Source of the DNA: Sulfitobacter sp. S190 | GTDB taxonomy: Bacteria; Pseudomonadota; Alphaproteobacteria; Rhodobacterales; Rhodobacteraceae | Direction of reading: 5' to 3' | NCBI RefSeq assembly: GCF_025141935.1 | Contig: NZ_CP081120.1 | Location: forward strand, 2,356,001 to 2,420,000 | Length of the DNA stretch: 64,000 bases | Part shown: piece after piece, positions 1 through 8,548 of the stretch | How the letters are laid out: every line of letters begins with the position of its first letter | How positions within the stretch are numbered: position 1 is the first letter of the stretch | Program-made: the position numbers and the translations under genes | Notes under the pieces: generated by a model | What the model saw: only the letters and a program-made list of their open reading frames with translations | Database searches by the model: none | What the model was told of the DNA's origin: nothing

Positions 1-106
1 GCACGCTGCGGAACTTGCGCCGCGCCCTGCGGCAGCCCGACCCGTGCAATGCACCGTTCACAGATTGTCGCATTGATCCGTGGGCCAGAGGCATTACAAC
101 ACCCCC

Positions 107-589
107 ATGCCTTACGAGTGGACATCAGCCCCCCACAGCACCCCGCAGATCATGCGGTTGTGGCCCCATCAATCCCTGCCCGCGCGGGGCATGGCGGCCT
201 TTGTGCTGACGACCTTTACGCTGATCTGCATTCCTACGCTGCCGCTGCTTGGCTCGCCCATCCTGTGGGGGATGTTGCCGTTTACGATGGCTGCGGTGTG
301 GGGCATCTATTTCGCGCTGCAACGCAACCACCGTGCCCGGCTGATCGAAGAGGAGCTGGTGCTGGACCGCGACATGGCGCGTCTGGTGCGCACCAACCCC
401 AAGGGTGACACGCAGGAGTGGGACTGCGACCGGTACTGGACGCAGGTCACGAAATACGACGATGAAGGGCCGGTGCCGCATTACGTCACCCTGCGCGGGA
501 AGGGCCGCGAGGTCGAGATCGGTGCGTTTCTCAGTGAGGAGGAGCGGATTGCGCTTTACGAAGACCTGCAGCGCGCGCTGAAGCGGTAG
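107..589 (+). CDS. DUF2244 family membrane protein
   Basis: A 160-residue protein with two closely spaced hydrophobic segments at about residues 25-65, followed by a charged soluble C-terminal half. That architecture, with a conserved tryptophan-containing stretch (QEWDCDRYW) and a C-terminal GREVEIGAFLSEEER-like segment, fits the DUF2244 family of alphaproteobacterial membrane proteins of unknown function. The ATG at 107 is preferred; a GTG nine codons upstream at 80 is the alternative. No clear Shine-Dalgarno decides between them. Bases 1-106 upstream hold no gene I recognise. The family call is from memory of sequence pattern. Confidence 0.72.
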   Translation: MPYEWTSAPHSTPQIMRLWPHQSLPARGMAAFVLTTFTLICIPTLPLLGSPILWGMLPFTMAAVWGIYFALQRNHRARLIEEELVLDRDMARLVRTNPKGDTQEWDCDRYWTQVTKYDDEGPVPHYVTLRGKGREVEIGAFLSEEERIALYEDLQRALKR

Positions 590-642
590 TGTCGTGGGGC
601 ACGCGGCCCCCCGATGTGCGGGGGGCTGCGGTTGTGGCGCGC

Positions 643-1104
643 TCAGGCCGAGAGCTGGTCCTTGACCATCGGGCCGACGCGGCCGAAATCCATGCGGCCG
701 GTGTATTTCGACTTCAACACGCCCATGACCTTGCCCATATCGCGGATCGAGCTTGCGCCCGTTTCGGCAACGGCATCGGCCACGGCGGCCTTGGTTTCCG
801 CCTCGTCCAGCTGGCGGGGCAGGAATTCTTCGATCACCTCGATCTCGGCCCGTTCGCTTTCGGCCAGATCAAGCCTGCCGCCCTCTTCGTAGGCGCGGGC
901 GGATTCGACCCGTTGCTTGGCCATTTTGCCAAGGATCGCAAGCACATCGTCATTGCCGACGCCTTCGTCGTTGCCTTCGGCACGCGCGGCGATGTCCTTG
1001 TCCTTGATCGCGGCATTGACCAGCCGAAGGGTGGACAGCCGGCTGGCGTCCTTGTCTCTCATCGCCTGTTTCAGGGCGTCGTTGATACGGGTGCGCAGAT
1101 CCAT
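643..1104 (-). CDS. GatB/YqeY domain protein
   Basis: A 153-residue soluble protein matching the YqeY family along its length: an N-terminal helical part beginning MDLRTRINDALKQAMRDKD, a middle EFLPRQLDEAE motif and a C-terminal GKVMGVLKSKYTGRMDFGRV stretch. YqeY resembles the tRNA-binding tail domain of GatB amidotransferase and is often presumed to act on charged tRNA; its actual role is not established. Two ATGs are adjacent (1107 and 1104). The second leaves about five bases after an AGAGGA ribosome site and is preferred. It is divergent from carA. Confidence 0.9.
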   Translation of the reverse strand: MDLRTRINDALKQAMRDKDASRLSTLRLVNAAIKDKDIAARAEGNDEGVGNDDVLAILGKMAKQRVESARAYEEGGRLDLAESERAEIEVIEEFLPRQLDEAETKAAVADAVAETGASSIRDMGKVMGVLKSKYTGRMDFGRVGPMVKDQLSA

Positions 1105-1318
1105 CATGGTCCTCTATGCAAACATCTGTTCGAGCCTGTGACCCTAGCGAAACTATTGCAATTCCGCAATGCTGGCGACACTGCGTAACCTGCTGGCAAA
1201 CATAGACTTTTCATTTAGGCGCCCCCATTGACGGCGGATGCCCCACACGGTAGTTTCCAGCCGTTTGCCGATCCATCCCCGCCCCGCGCCGCCGGGGTCT
1301 GCCAAAAAGGATACGCCC

Positions 1319-2476
1319 ATGGCCGCTGCTGCCCCCACACACCCGACTGCCTGTCTCGCGCTTGCGGATGGATCGCTGTTTTACGGGATGGGGTTCGGCG
1401 CGACCGGCCAGACCGTGGCAGAGATGTGTTTCAACACCGCGATGACCGGCTATCAGGAAATCATGACCGATCCGTCCTACGCAGGCCAGATCGTCACCTT
1501 TACCTTTCCGCATGTGGGCAACGTCGGCACCAACCCCGAAGACGACGAAACAGCCGATCCGGTTGCGGCGGGCATGGTGGTCAAATGGATGCCGACCGAC
1601 CCGAGCAACTGGCGCGCGGTCTCGCATCTGTCGGACTGGCTGGCCGCGCGGGGGCGTATCGCCATCGGCGGCATCGACACACGCCGCCTGACCCGTGCGA
1701 TCCGCCAGCAGGGCGCGCCCCACGCGGCGCTGGCCCACAACCCCGACGGGGTTTTTGATGTCGAGGCGCTGGTGGCGGCAGCGCGCGAATTTGCGGGGCT
1801 GGAAGGTATGGATCTGGCGAAGGACGTGACCTGTGCGCAGTCCTATCGCTGGAACGAGCAACGCTGGGCCTGGCCGGAAGGGTACACGCCGCAGGTCGAT
1901 GCCAAGCACAAGGTCGTGGCGATCGACTATGGCGCCAAGCGCAACATCCTGCGGTGTCTGGCATCTGCGGGGTGCGAGGTGACGGTGCTGCCCGCATCGG
2001 CGACCTATGAGGATGTCATCGCGCATCAGCCCGATGGTGTATTTTTGTCGAACGGTCCGGGCGATCCGGCCGCGACGGGGGAATATGCGGTACCGATGAT
2101 CCGCGACGTGCTGCACAAGACGGAGCTGCCGGTGTTCGGCATCTGCCTCGGCCACCAGATGCTGGCGCTTGCGCTTGGCGGCACCACGGTCAAGATGAGC
2201 CACGGCCACCACGGGGCGAACCATCCGGTAAAGGACATGGACACCGGAAAGGTCGAGATTACCTCGATGAATCATGGGTTTGCCGTCGACAGCCAATCCC
2301 TGCCCGACGGCGTCGTTGAGACGCACCGGTCCCTGTTTGACGGGTCGAATTGCGGCATCCGCATGGAGGGGCGTCCGGTCTATTCCGTCCAACACCACCC
2401 CGAAGCGAGCCCCGGCCCCCAGGACAGCTATTACCTGTTCGAGCGGTTCGCGGAGGCGATGGCGGCGCGGGGGTGA
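1319..2476 (+). CDS. carA: Carbamoyl-phosphate synthase small subunit
   Basis: CarA hydrolyses glutamine and passes ammonia to CarB for carbamoyl phosphate, the precursor of arginine and pyrimidines. The 385-residue product has the N-terminal CarA domain (LADGSLFYGMGFGA, FNTAMTGYQEIMTDPSY) and a C-terminal class I glutamine amidotransferase domain with the nucleophile elbow FGICLGHQML (Cys276) and the catalytic HHPEASPGPQD near the end. The ATG at 1319 follows an AAAAGG ribosome site by eight bases and gives the usual family length. carB is not in the window, so the two subunits are not adjacent here. Confidence 0.97.
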   Translation: MAAAAPTHPTACLALADGSLFYGMGFGATGQTVAEMCFNTAMTGYQEIMTDPSYAGQIVTFTFPHVGNVGTNPEDDETADPVAAGMVVKWMPTDPSNWRAVSHLSDWLAARGRIAIGGIDTRRLTRAIRQQGAPHAALAHNPDGVFDVEALVAAAREFAGLEGMDLAKDVTCAQSYRWNEQRWAWPEGYTPQVDAKHKVVAIDYGAKRNILRCLASAGCEVTVLPASATYEDVIAHQPDGVFLSNGPGDPAATGEYAVPMIRDVLHKTELPVFGICLGHQMLALALGGTTVKMSHGHHGANHPVKDMDTGKVEITSMNHGFAVDSQSLPDGVVETHRSLFDGSNCGIRMEGRPVYSVQHHPEASPGPQDSYYLFERFAEAMAARG

Positions 2477-2504
2477 GCCGCCAGGCGTCTTGTTGATAGG
2501 ATTA

Positions 2505-2537
2505 TTGACAATTAACCATTTGATACAAATGGATAAT
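2505..2537 (+). promoter_or_regulatory. AT-rich promoter region with 7-bp inverted repeat
   Basis: The carA-glycosyltransferase gap is sharply AT-rich compared with its surroundings. It contains TTGACA at 2505-2510 and a perfect inverted repeat CCATTTG-ATA-CAAATGG at 2516-2532, followed by GATAAT at 2532-2537. The TTGACA-to-GATAAT spacing is 21 bases, longer than ideal, so the exact promoter is uncertain. The repeat lacks a T-tract and looks more like an operator than a terminator. Confidence 0.4.
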
Positions 2538-2548
2538 TTAAGATTTCG

Positions 2549-2564
2549 TTAACCACCAGTTAAC
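2549..2564. promoter_or_regulatory. CtrA binding site (full consensus)
   Basis: TTAACCACCAGTTAAC matches the alphaproteobacterial CtrA full-site consensus TTAA-N7-TTAAC exactly. It lies 48 bases upstream of the glycosyltransferase ATG at 2612 and is the only perfect copy I found in an intergenic region of this window. In Rhodobacteraceae CtrA controls motility, gene-transfer-agent and cyclic-di-GMP related genes. Control of the downstream gene is inferred from position. Confidence 0.65.
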
Positions 2565-2611
2565 CTCTCGCGCACAAAGCTGTCGTGTCCTTGAACGACA
2601 GGTGGTGCGCG

Positions 2612-4708
2612 ATGAGCGATCTGCGCCTGCGTTTGCCCGAACCGAAGGCGGCAGAATATCTGGAGGCCCCGCCGCCCTTTGGCCGATTGCTGGTAAATGC
2701 GGGAATCATAAAGCAAGACGACCTTGTCCATGCGCTGAACCTGCAGCAGCATGTGGATGCCCCTTTGGGCGAAATTCTGGCCGCCGAAGGCTTGGCGCGG
2801 CGCAGCGATATTCTGGCCGCGCTGTCGCGCCAGCACCAGATGCAACTGGCCGATCTGGCGGCCGATCCCCCCGATCCGCGCATCAAGGCCTATCTGCCCA
2901 CGGCGCTGTGCCTGAAATATCAGGTGGTCCCGTGGATGATGATGGGGGATGTTTTGCTGGTCGCGACCAACACGCCGGGCGCATTTGCCGATTTTCAGGC
3001 CTGTCTGGGCGTCGGCGGACGCAAGGTGTTGCCGGTGCTGGCTCAGGCGGCGGACATCCGGCACGCGATCAGCACGCTTTATGGTGACGAACTTGCCGAA
3101 CGCGCCGCGACCCGCGTGCCCGCCGCGCATAGCTGCCGGACCTGGACCGCGACATCGCCGTTGCGCCGGGTGTGGGCGAGCCTCATCGCGGGCGCAGCCA
3201 TCGGCCTGACAATTGCCGCACCGCGCATGGTGCTGACCGGGCTTTTGCTGCTGGCGCTGTTGACGCTGGTGATGACGACAACGCTCAAGGTGCTGGCCTT
3301 TGGCGCCCAGATGCACGCGCGGTTTTTCGACCGCACGCCCCCTGCCCCCGAAGCGGCCGCCCCGTTCAGATTGCCGCGGGTGTCGGTGCTGGTGCCGTTG
3401 CTGAACGAAGAGGAAATAGCCGGAAAGCTGATCGAGCGGTTGTCGCGGTTGACCTACCCCAAGTCCCTGCTGGACGTGGTTCTGGTGCTGGAAGCGCAGG
3501 ACACTGTCACGCGCAAGACCATCGCGCGCACCCAGATGCCCCCGTGGATGAGCGTGATTGAAGTGCCGCAAGCCTCTGATCTGACGACAAAACCAAGGGC
3601 GCTGAACTATGCGCTGGATTTCTGTCGGGGATCGGTGATCGGGGTCTGGGACGCCGAGGATTGCCCCGAGCCGGACCAGATAGAGCGCATCGTGACACGG
3701 TTCAATGCGGCGCCTGACAACGTGGCCTGCCTGCAGGGGCGGCTCGATTACTACAACCCGCGGGCGAACTGGTTGGCGCGGTGTTTTGCCATCGAATATG
3801 CCACGTGGTGGCGGATGATGTTGCCCGGCGTCGCGCGGTTGGGGCTGGTGGTGCCATTGGGCGGCACCACGCTGTTTTTCCGCCGGCCCATACTGGAAAA
3901 ACTGTGCGGTTGGGATGCGCATAATGTGACCGAGGACGCCGATCTGGGCCTGCGGCTGGCCCGTGAGGGATACGTCACGGAGCTGGTCGAGACCACGACC
4001 TTCGAGGAGGCCAACGCCCGCGCGTGGCCGTGGATCAAACAACGCTCACGGTGGTTGAAAGGCTATCTCATCACGTGGGTCGTGCACATGCGCGCGCCCG
4101 GCAAGCTAATGAAAGAGCTGGGTTTTTGGCGATTCATGGGGGTGCAGGCCCTGTTTCTGGCGACATTCGTGCAATTCGCGCTGGCGCCGCTGCTGTGGTC
4201 ATTCTGGATCACGCTTCTGGGGGTCACGCATCCGGTGACCAGCGTTCTGGGGTCTGACCTGATGTGGCATATCGCGGTGGTTTTCCTGGTGGCGGAAGTC
4301 ATCAATCTGACGGTGTCGCTGGCGGCAGTGTCGGGGCGCGCGCACCGGCATTTGCTGCCGTTTGTCTTTACCATGCCGTTCTATTTCACGATGGCGGCCG
4401 TCTCGTCCTACAAGGCGCTCAAGGAAATGGTGGCGCAGCCATTTTACTGGGACAAGACGCAGCACGGGATCAGTCTGGGCGACGAACCCGCCCGCGCGGC
4501 GGCTCCTGACGCGGACGCGGCCCACCATGCCGATTTGCAGCCCATCCGTCTGCCGCTGGCGCAGCTGTGGGACAGCACCCGCTGTTTGGTGGCGGGCGGC
4601 GGTCGGTGGAGCGGTTTCATTCCGCCCGATCAGGATGCCGTTTTGCCGACGGTAGTGCCCGCCTTGCCGGAGGATCTGGTCGTGCCGCCGCAGGAGCCGC
4701 GCGCCTAG
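2612..4708 (+). CDS. Membrane glycosyltransferase family 2 with N-terminal MshEN-like domain
   Basis: A 698-residue membrane protein. Residues about 23-75 hold two tandem copies of the MshEN-type motif (FGRLLVNAGIIKQDDLVHAL and LGEILAAEGLARRSDILAAL), the domain that binds cyclic di-GMP in MshE and related proteins. Two transmembrane segments follow near 190-225, then a processive GT-A domain with DAED (347-350), TED (440-442) and QRSRW (477-481), and C-terminal membrane segments at about 505-600. Cellulose-synthase-like chemistry on a nucleotide sugar is expected; the product is unknown. ATG 2612 is chosen over an in-frame GTG at 2585. The stop overlaps the convergent GntR gene by four bases. 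No other polysaccharide gene is adjacent. Confidence 0.88.
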   Translation: MSDLRLRLPEPKAAEYLEAPPPFGRLLVNAGIIKQDDLVHALNLQQHVDAPLGEILAAEGLARRSDILAALSRQHQMQLADLAADPPDPRIKAYLPTALCLKYQVVPWMMMGDVLLVATNTPGAFADFQACLGVGGRKVLPVLAQAADIRHAISTLYGDELAERAATRVPAAHSCRTWTATSPLRRVWASLIAGAAIGLTIAAPRMVLTGLLLLALLTLVMTTTLKVLAFGAQMHARFFDRTPPAPEAAAPFRLPRVSVLVPLLNEEEIAGKLIERLSRLTYPKSLLDVVLVLEAQDTVTRKTIARTQMPPWMSVIEVPQASDLTTKPRALNYALDFCRGSVIGVWDAEDCPEPDQIERIVTRFNAAPDNVACLQGRLDYYNPRANWLARCFAIEYATWWRMMLPGVARLGLVVPLGGTTLFFRRPILEKLCGWDAHNVTEDADLGLRLAREGYVTELVETTTFEEANARAWPWIKQRSRWLKGYLITWVVHMRAPGKLMKELGFWRFMGVQALFLATFVQFALAPLLWSFWITLLGVTHPVTSVLGSDLMWHIAVVFLVAEVINLTVSLAAVSGRAHRHLLPFVFTMPFYFTMAAVSSYKALKEMVAQPFYWDKTQHGISLGDEPARAAAPDADAAHHADLQPIRLPLAQLWDSTRCLVAGGGRWSGFIPPDQDAVLPTVVPALPEDLVVPPQEPRA

Positions 4709-5385
4709 GCTTCAGGTTCGCGCGCGTCTGCGTCCTGTTTGAGGCGGGTGGTGAAGGCCACCGAGATATGCGCCCGCAGTGCGGCATCCGCGGCATCGCC
4801 GTCACGCGCCTCGATCGCGGCCACGATGCGGTCGTGTTCCTGCTGGGCGATTTCGCCGCGCCCTGTCGCGGCCAGCGAGGTTGTCGCCATCAACGCCATC
4901 GAGCGGTGCACCAGATCGAGCTGCTGCACCAGAAAGCGGTTGTGCGAGGCAAGATGGATCTGTTTGTGAAACCGCCGGTTGGCGCGGGCCAGTGCTGCGG
5001 GATGGTCCATCAGGGCATTGTCGTCCTCGACCATTTCACGCAGGAGCCGGACCTCTTCTTCGGTGGCGTGACGGGCGGCAAGGCGGGCGGCGAGCCCTTC
5101 GAGTTCACCGCGCACCACGTAGAGTTCGGCCATCTGGTTATGATCGAGCGACGCGACGATCAGGCTGCGCCCGTCGCGGGTTAGCAGGGATTGGGTTTCG
5201 AGCCGCTGCAGGGCTTCGCGGATGGGGGTGCGCGACACGCCGAACCGGTCCGCCAGTTCACTTTCCACCAGACGGTCGCCGGGGCGGTAGATGCCGGTGT
5301 CGATCGCTTCGAGGATCATCGAATAGGCATCGGTCGACGGGGCGCGCGCGGAGGGGGTACGGGTGGGCATGGCCGTTCTTTTCAT
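4705..5385 (-). CDS. GntR family transcriptional regulator (FadR/FCD type)
   Basis: A 226-residue one-component regulator. Residues about 18-75 form the winged helix (PGDRLVESELADRFGVSRTPIREALQRLE is the GntR signature) and residues about 85-215 the all-helical FCD ligand domain, with metal-ligand-type residues in FHKQIHLASHNRFL. FCD regulators usually respond to small carboxylic acids and repress neighbouring catabolic genes. Here the neighbours are a glycosyltransferase and a HAD phosphatase, so the target is not evident. The alternative start MPTRTPS lies five codons in. Confidence 0.9.
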   Translation of the reverse strand: MKRTAMPTRTPSARAPSTDAYSMILEAIDTGIYRPGDRLVESELADRFGVSRTPIREALQRLETQSLLTRDGRSLIVASLDHNQMAELYVVRGELEGLAARLAARHATEEEVRLLREMVEDDNALMDHPAALARANRRFHKQIHLASHNRFLVQQLDLVHRSMALMATTSLAATGRGEIAQQEHDRIVAAIEARDGDAADAALRAHISVAFTTRLKQDADAREPEA

Positions 5386-5466
5386 TTGTTTCGCCGCACC
5401 TTAGCGGGCGTCCTGCGGGCTGCATAGCCCCTTGCACCTGCGCCTTCGGCTGCCTACGACTGGCAC

Positions 5467-6114
5467 ATGGCCAAAGACGCGTTTTCCCACGTGGACACCT
5501 GGGTGTTCGATCTCGACAATACGTTGTATCCGCCCTCGGCGCGGTTGTTCGATCATATCGAGGTGCGCATGACCGATTGGGTGATGCAGGCGCTTGATGT
5601 CGATCAGGCCGAAGCAAACCGCTTGCGGGTCGCGTACTGGCACCGCTATGGCACGACGCTGGCGGGGCTGATGCGCGAGCATGATCTGGACCCGCTGCCC
5701 TATCTGGAGGATGTGCACGACATCCCGATGGACAGCCTGACCCCCGACCCGGTGCTTGCCGCGCGCATTCGTGACCTGCCGGGGCGGCGCATTGTCTACA
5801 CCAACGGCTGCGCGCCCTACGCCGAGCGGGTGCTGCATGCGCGGGGTCTGTCGGGGTTGTTTGATGCGATCTACGGTGTGGAGCACGCGGATTTCCTGCC
5901 CAAACCCGAAGCGGCGGCCTTTGACCGTGTTTTTGCGCAGGACGGCATCACACCCGCCCGCGCCGCGATGTTCGAGGACGAGCCGCGCAATCTGGCGGTG
6001 CCCCATGCCCTGGGCATGCGCACGGTTCACGTGGCCCCCGAACGCGCCGACGCGCCGCATGTGCAATTCCATACCGATGACCTATCTGTGTTTCTGGACA
6101 GGCTGACACGGTAA
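5467..6114 (+). CDS. HAD-family pyrimidine 5'-nucleotidase
   Basis: A 215-residue HAD hydrolase of the Sdt1/pyrimidine 5'-nucleotidase subgroup. Motif I is FDLDNTLY with nucleophile Asp15 and acid/base Asp17; motif II is the Thr of VYTNG; motif III is the Lys of PKPEAAAF; motif IV is FEDEPRNL. The substrate is probably a pyrimidine nucleoside monophosphate, as in the family, but specificity cannot be read from sequence. It ends six bases before the next gene, suggesting co-transcription with the hydroxylase. Confidence 0.87.
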   Translation: MAKDAFSHVDTWVFDLDNTLYPPSARLFDHIEVRMTDWVMQALDVDQAEANRLRVAYWHRYGTTLAGLMREHDLDPLPYLEDVHDIPMDSLTPDPVLAARIRDLPGRRIVYTNGCAPYAERVLHARGLSGLFDAIYGVEHADFLPKPEAAAFDRVFAQDGITPARAAMFEDEPRNLAVPHALGMRTVHVAPERADAPHVQFHTDDLSVFLDRLTR

Positions 6115-6120
6115 GGCGCG

Positions 6121-7317
6121 ATGACACAGAGCTGCGATATTCTGATTTCGGGTGGCGGCATTGCCGGGCTGACGGCCGCGGCGGCCTTTGGCACCGCGGG
6201 GTTCAAGGTGATCTGTGTCGATCCGGCACCGCGCATCACCGACGGGAACGCCAAGGGCGCCGATCTGCGCTCCACTGCGATGTTGCAACCGGCGCGCGCG
6301 TTGCTGGCGCGGGCGGGTGTATGGGAGGCACTGGCCCCCCATGCGGCAGCGTTGCAGGTGATGCGGATCATCGATGCGGGCGGCGAGGTCGCCGAACCGC
6401 GGGTGACCAAGGAATTCGACGCATCCGACATTTCGGATGAGCCGTTTGGCTGGAACTTTCCGAACTGGTTGCTGATCCGCGAGCTTGTGGCACGGCTGGA
6501 GGCGTTGGAGACTGTTGATTTCCGCCCCGGTGTCGGGACAACGCGGCTGTTTACCCGCACGGGGTCGGCGAAGGTATCGCTGAGCGAGGGCGGGCCGGTC
6601 ACCGCGCGGTTGGTCATTGCGGCCGACGGGCGCGGATCGCCCATGCGCACAGCGGCGGGGATCGGGGTGCACACCAAACGCTATGGCCAGAAGGCGATGG
6701 TGTTTGCGGTGACCCACCCTGTGCCGCATGATAATGTGTCGACGGAAATTCACCGCACGGGGGGGCCTTTCACGCTGGTGCCGCTGCCGGACCGCGACGG
6801 GATGCCCTGTTCGGCGGTGGTGTGGATGGACGACGGGCGCGCCACGATGGACCGGATGGCGCTGGATGCACAGGCCTTCGAGGCGGCGGCGTCGGACCGG
6901 TCGTGCCACCATTTCGGACCTTTGACGCTGGTCAGCGACCGTCAGGTGTGGCCGATCATCACCCAGCATGCCGATCGGCTGAGCGCGGAGCGGGTGGCGC
7001 TGATCGCGGAGGCCGCCCATGTGATGCCACCCATCGGGGCGCAGGGGTTGAACATGTCACTGACCGATATCGCGACGCTGCTGGATCTGGCGGAGGCCCG
7101 GCGCGAGGGGCTGGGCGATGCGCAGATGCTGGAGGCATATCACAAGGCACGCCATAGCGATGTGCGGATGCGGGTGCAGGGGATCGATCTGCTGAACCGA
7201 GCCAGTCAGGCGCAGGCTCCGCTGGCACGCGATGCGCGCGCCGCGGGGCTGAACGCGCTTTATTCGGCGGCGCCGGTGCGCAAGATACTGATGCAGATGG
7301 GCCTTGGCATGCGCTGA
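6121..7317 (+). CDS. UbiH/UbiF/COQ6-type FAD-dependent hydroxylase
   Basis: A 398-residue flavoprotein monooxygenase. The N-terminus has the Rossmann fingerprint ILISGGGIAGLTAA, the middle the second FAD motif around VIAADGRGSPMR, and the C-terminus the family signature around AAHVMPPIGAQGLNMSLTDIATL. These mark the ubiquinone-ring hydroxylase family that adds hydroxyls during coenzyme Q synthesis in the cytoplasm or at the membrane. Which ring position is modified cannot be told: alphaproteobacteria use one to three related enzymes (UbiH, UbiF, UbiL, UbiM). It begins just after the HAD gene. Confidence 0.87.
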   Translation: MTQSCDILISGGGIAGLTAAAAFGTAGFKVICVDPAPRITDGNAKGADLRSTAMLQPARALLARAGVWEALAPHAAALQVMRIIDAGGEVAEPRVTKEFDASDISDEPFGWNFPNWLLIRELVARLEALETVDFRPGVGTTRLFTRTGSAKVSLSEGGPVTARLVIAADGRGSPMRTAAGIGVHTKRYGQKAMVFAVTHPVPHDNVSTEIHRTGGPFTLVPLPDRDGMPCSAVVWMDDGRATMDRMALDAQAFEAAASDRSCHHFGPLTLVSDRQVWPIITQHADRLSAERVALIAEAAHVMPPIGAQGLNMSLTDIATLLDLAEARREGLGDAQMLEAYHKARHSDVRMRVQGIDLLNRASQAQAPLARDARAAGLNALYSAAPVRKILMQMGLGMR

Positions 7318-7326
7318 GTGCTGCGG

Positions 7327-8451
7327 CTATTCGGCGGCTTCGACAGTTTCGGCCTCAATCTGTGCCGCCCGTTTTTCAACCTGCTCGACGATGTGATCGA
7401 CCATCTGCGCGTTGTCGAGTTTGTGGCTTTGCTTGCCCGCAAGATACACCATGCCGGACCCTGCCCCGCCGCCGGTAAAGCCCACGTCCGTCATCAGCGC
7501 CTCACCGGGGCCGTTCACGACGCAGCCGATGATCGACAGGCTCATCGGGGTTTTGATGTGCTCGAGCCGCTGTTCGAGGGCTTCGACGGTCTTGATCACG
7601 TCAAAGCCCTGCCGCGCGCAGGACGGGCAGGAGATGATGTTCACGCCGCGGTGCCGCAGCCCCAATGATTTGAGAATTTCATAGCCGACCTTGACCTCTT
7701 CAACCGGATCGGCGGAGAGCGAGACGCGGATCGTGTCGCCGATCCCCATCCACAGCAGGTTCCCCAGCCCGATGGCCGATTTGATGGTGCCCGACGTCAG
7801 CCCGCCCGCCTCCGTGATGCCAAGGTGGATGGGCGCGTCGGTGGCGTCGGCAAGTTGCTGGTAGGCGGCGGCGGCCATGAACACATCCGAGGCTTTGCAG
7901 CTGATCTTGAATTCGTGAAAATCGTTGTCCTGCAGGATCTTGATGTGATCCAGACCGCTTTCGACCATCGCGTCAGGGCACGGCTCTCCGTATTTTTCGA
8001 GCAGGTGCTTTTCGAGACTGCCCGCGTTCACGCCGATGCGGATCGAGCAGTTGTTGTCGCGCGCGGCCCTTATGACCTCCTTGACGCGCTTTTCGTCCCC
8101 GATGTTGCCGGGATTGATGCGCAGGCAGGCCGCACCCGCTTCGGCGGCTTCGATGCCGCGTTTGTAGTGGAAATGGATGTCGGCAACGATCGGCACGGGC
8201 GATTGGGCCACGATGTCCTTGAGCGCGGCGGAGCTGTCCACATCGGGCACCGACACGCGCACGATATCTGCCCCCGCATCGGCGGCGGCCTGAATCTGCG
8301 CGACGGTGGCGGCAACATCCGGTGTCAGCGTGTTGGTCATGGTCTGGACGGTGATGGGGGCATCGCCGCCCACCGGCACGTTGCCCACCATGATCTGGCG
8401 CGATGTGCGGCGGTAGATGTTGCGCCACGGGCGGATGTGATTGAGCGACAT
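7327..8451 (-). CDS. ispG: 4-hydroxy-3-methylbut-2-enyl-diphosphate synthase
   Basis: IspG (GcpE) reduces the cyclic diphosphate MEcPP to HMBPP in the non-mevalonate isoprenoid pathway using a [4Fe-4S] cluster. The 374-residue product starts [22 protein letters not shown] and carries the cluster cysteines in [13 protein letters not shown] and [15 protein letters not shown] near the C-terminus, as in the family. The ATG at 8451 follows a GAGGA ribosome site by about six bases; an upstream in-frame start at 8481 has no such support. The RodZ-like gene lies upstream on the same strand, about 100 bases away. Confidence 0.97.
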   Translation of the reverse strand: MSLNHIRPWRNIYRRTSRQIMVGNVPVGGDAPITVQTMTNTLTPDVAATVAQIQAAADAGADIVRVSVPDVDSSAALKDIVAQSPVPIVADIHFHYKRGIEAAEAGAACLRINPGNIGDEKRVKEVIRAARDNNCSIRIGVNAGSLEKHLLEKYGEPCPDAMVESGLDHIKILQDNDFHEFKISCKASDVFMAAAAYQQLADATDAPIHLGITEAGGLTSGTIKSAIGLGNLLWMGIGDTIRVSLSADPVEEVKVGYEILKSLGLRHRGVNIISCPSCARQGFDVIKTVEALEQRLEHIKTPMSLSIIGCVVNGPGEALMTDVGFTGGGAGSGMVYLAGKQSHKLDNAQMVDHIVEQVEKRAAQIEAETVEAAE

Positions 8452-8548
8452 GTCAATTCCTCGGGACAGGGAGCACCCCATCTACCTAGTCAGGCAGGGG
8501 CCGGGCCGCAATGAAAAGCTGAGGATAAATCGGGAACCGGCCCGCGGC

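Noticed and set aside
1..106. Partial gene at the left edge
   Set aside because: Several frames are open but none shows a recognisable protein end or start, so no call is made.
1155..1170. ATTGC-N6-GCAAT inverted repeat between yqeY and carA
   Set aside because: Short and common at this spacing; I cannot link it to a known regulator.
1211..2398. 395-codon reading frame opposite carA
   Set aside because: Shadow of a GC-rich conserved gene; CarA motifs are complete on the plus strand and the antisense product has no recognisable domain.
2516..2532. Perfect CCATTTG-ATA-CAAATGG hairpin as a terminator of carA
   Set aside because: AT-rich, three-base loop and no T-run on either side; better seen as part of a promoter/operator region.
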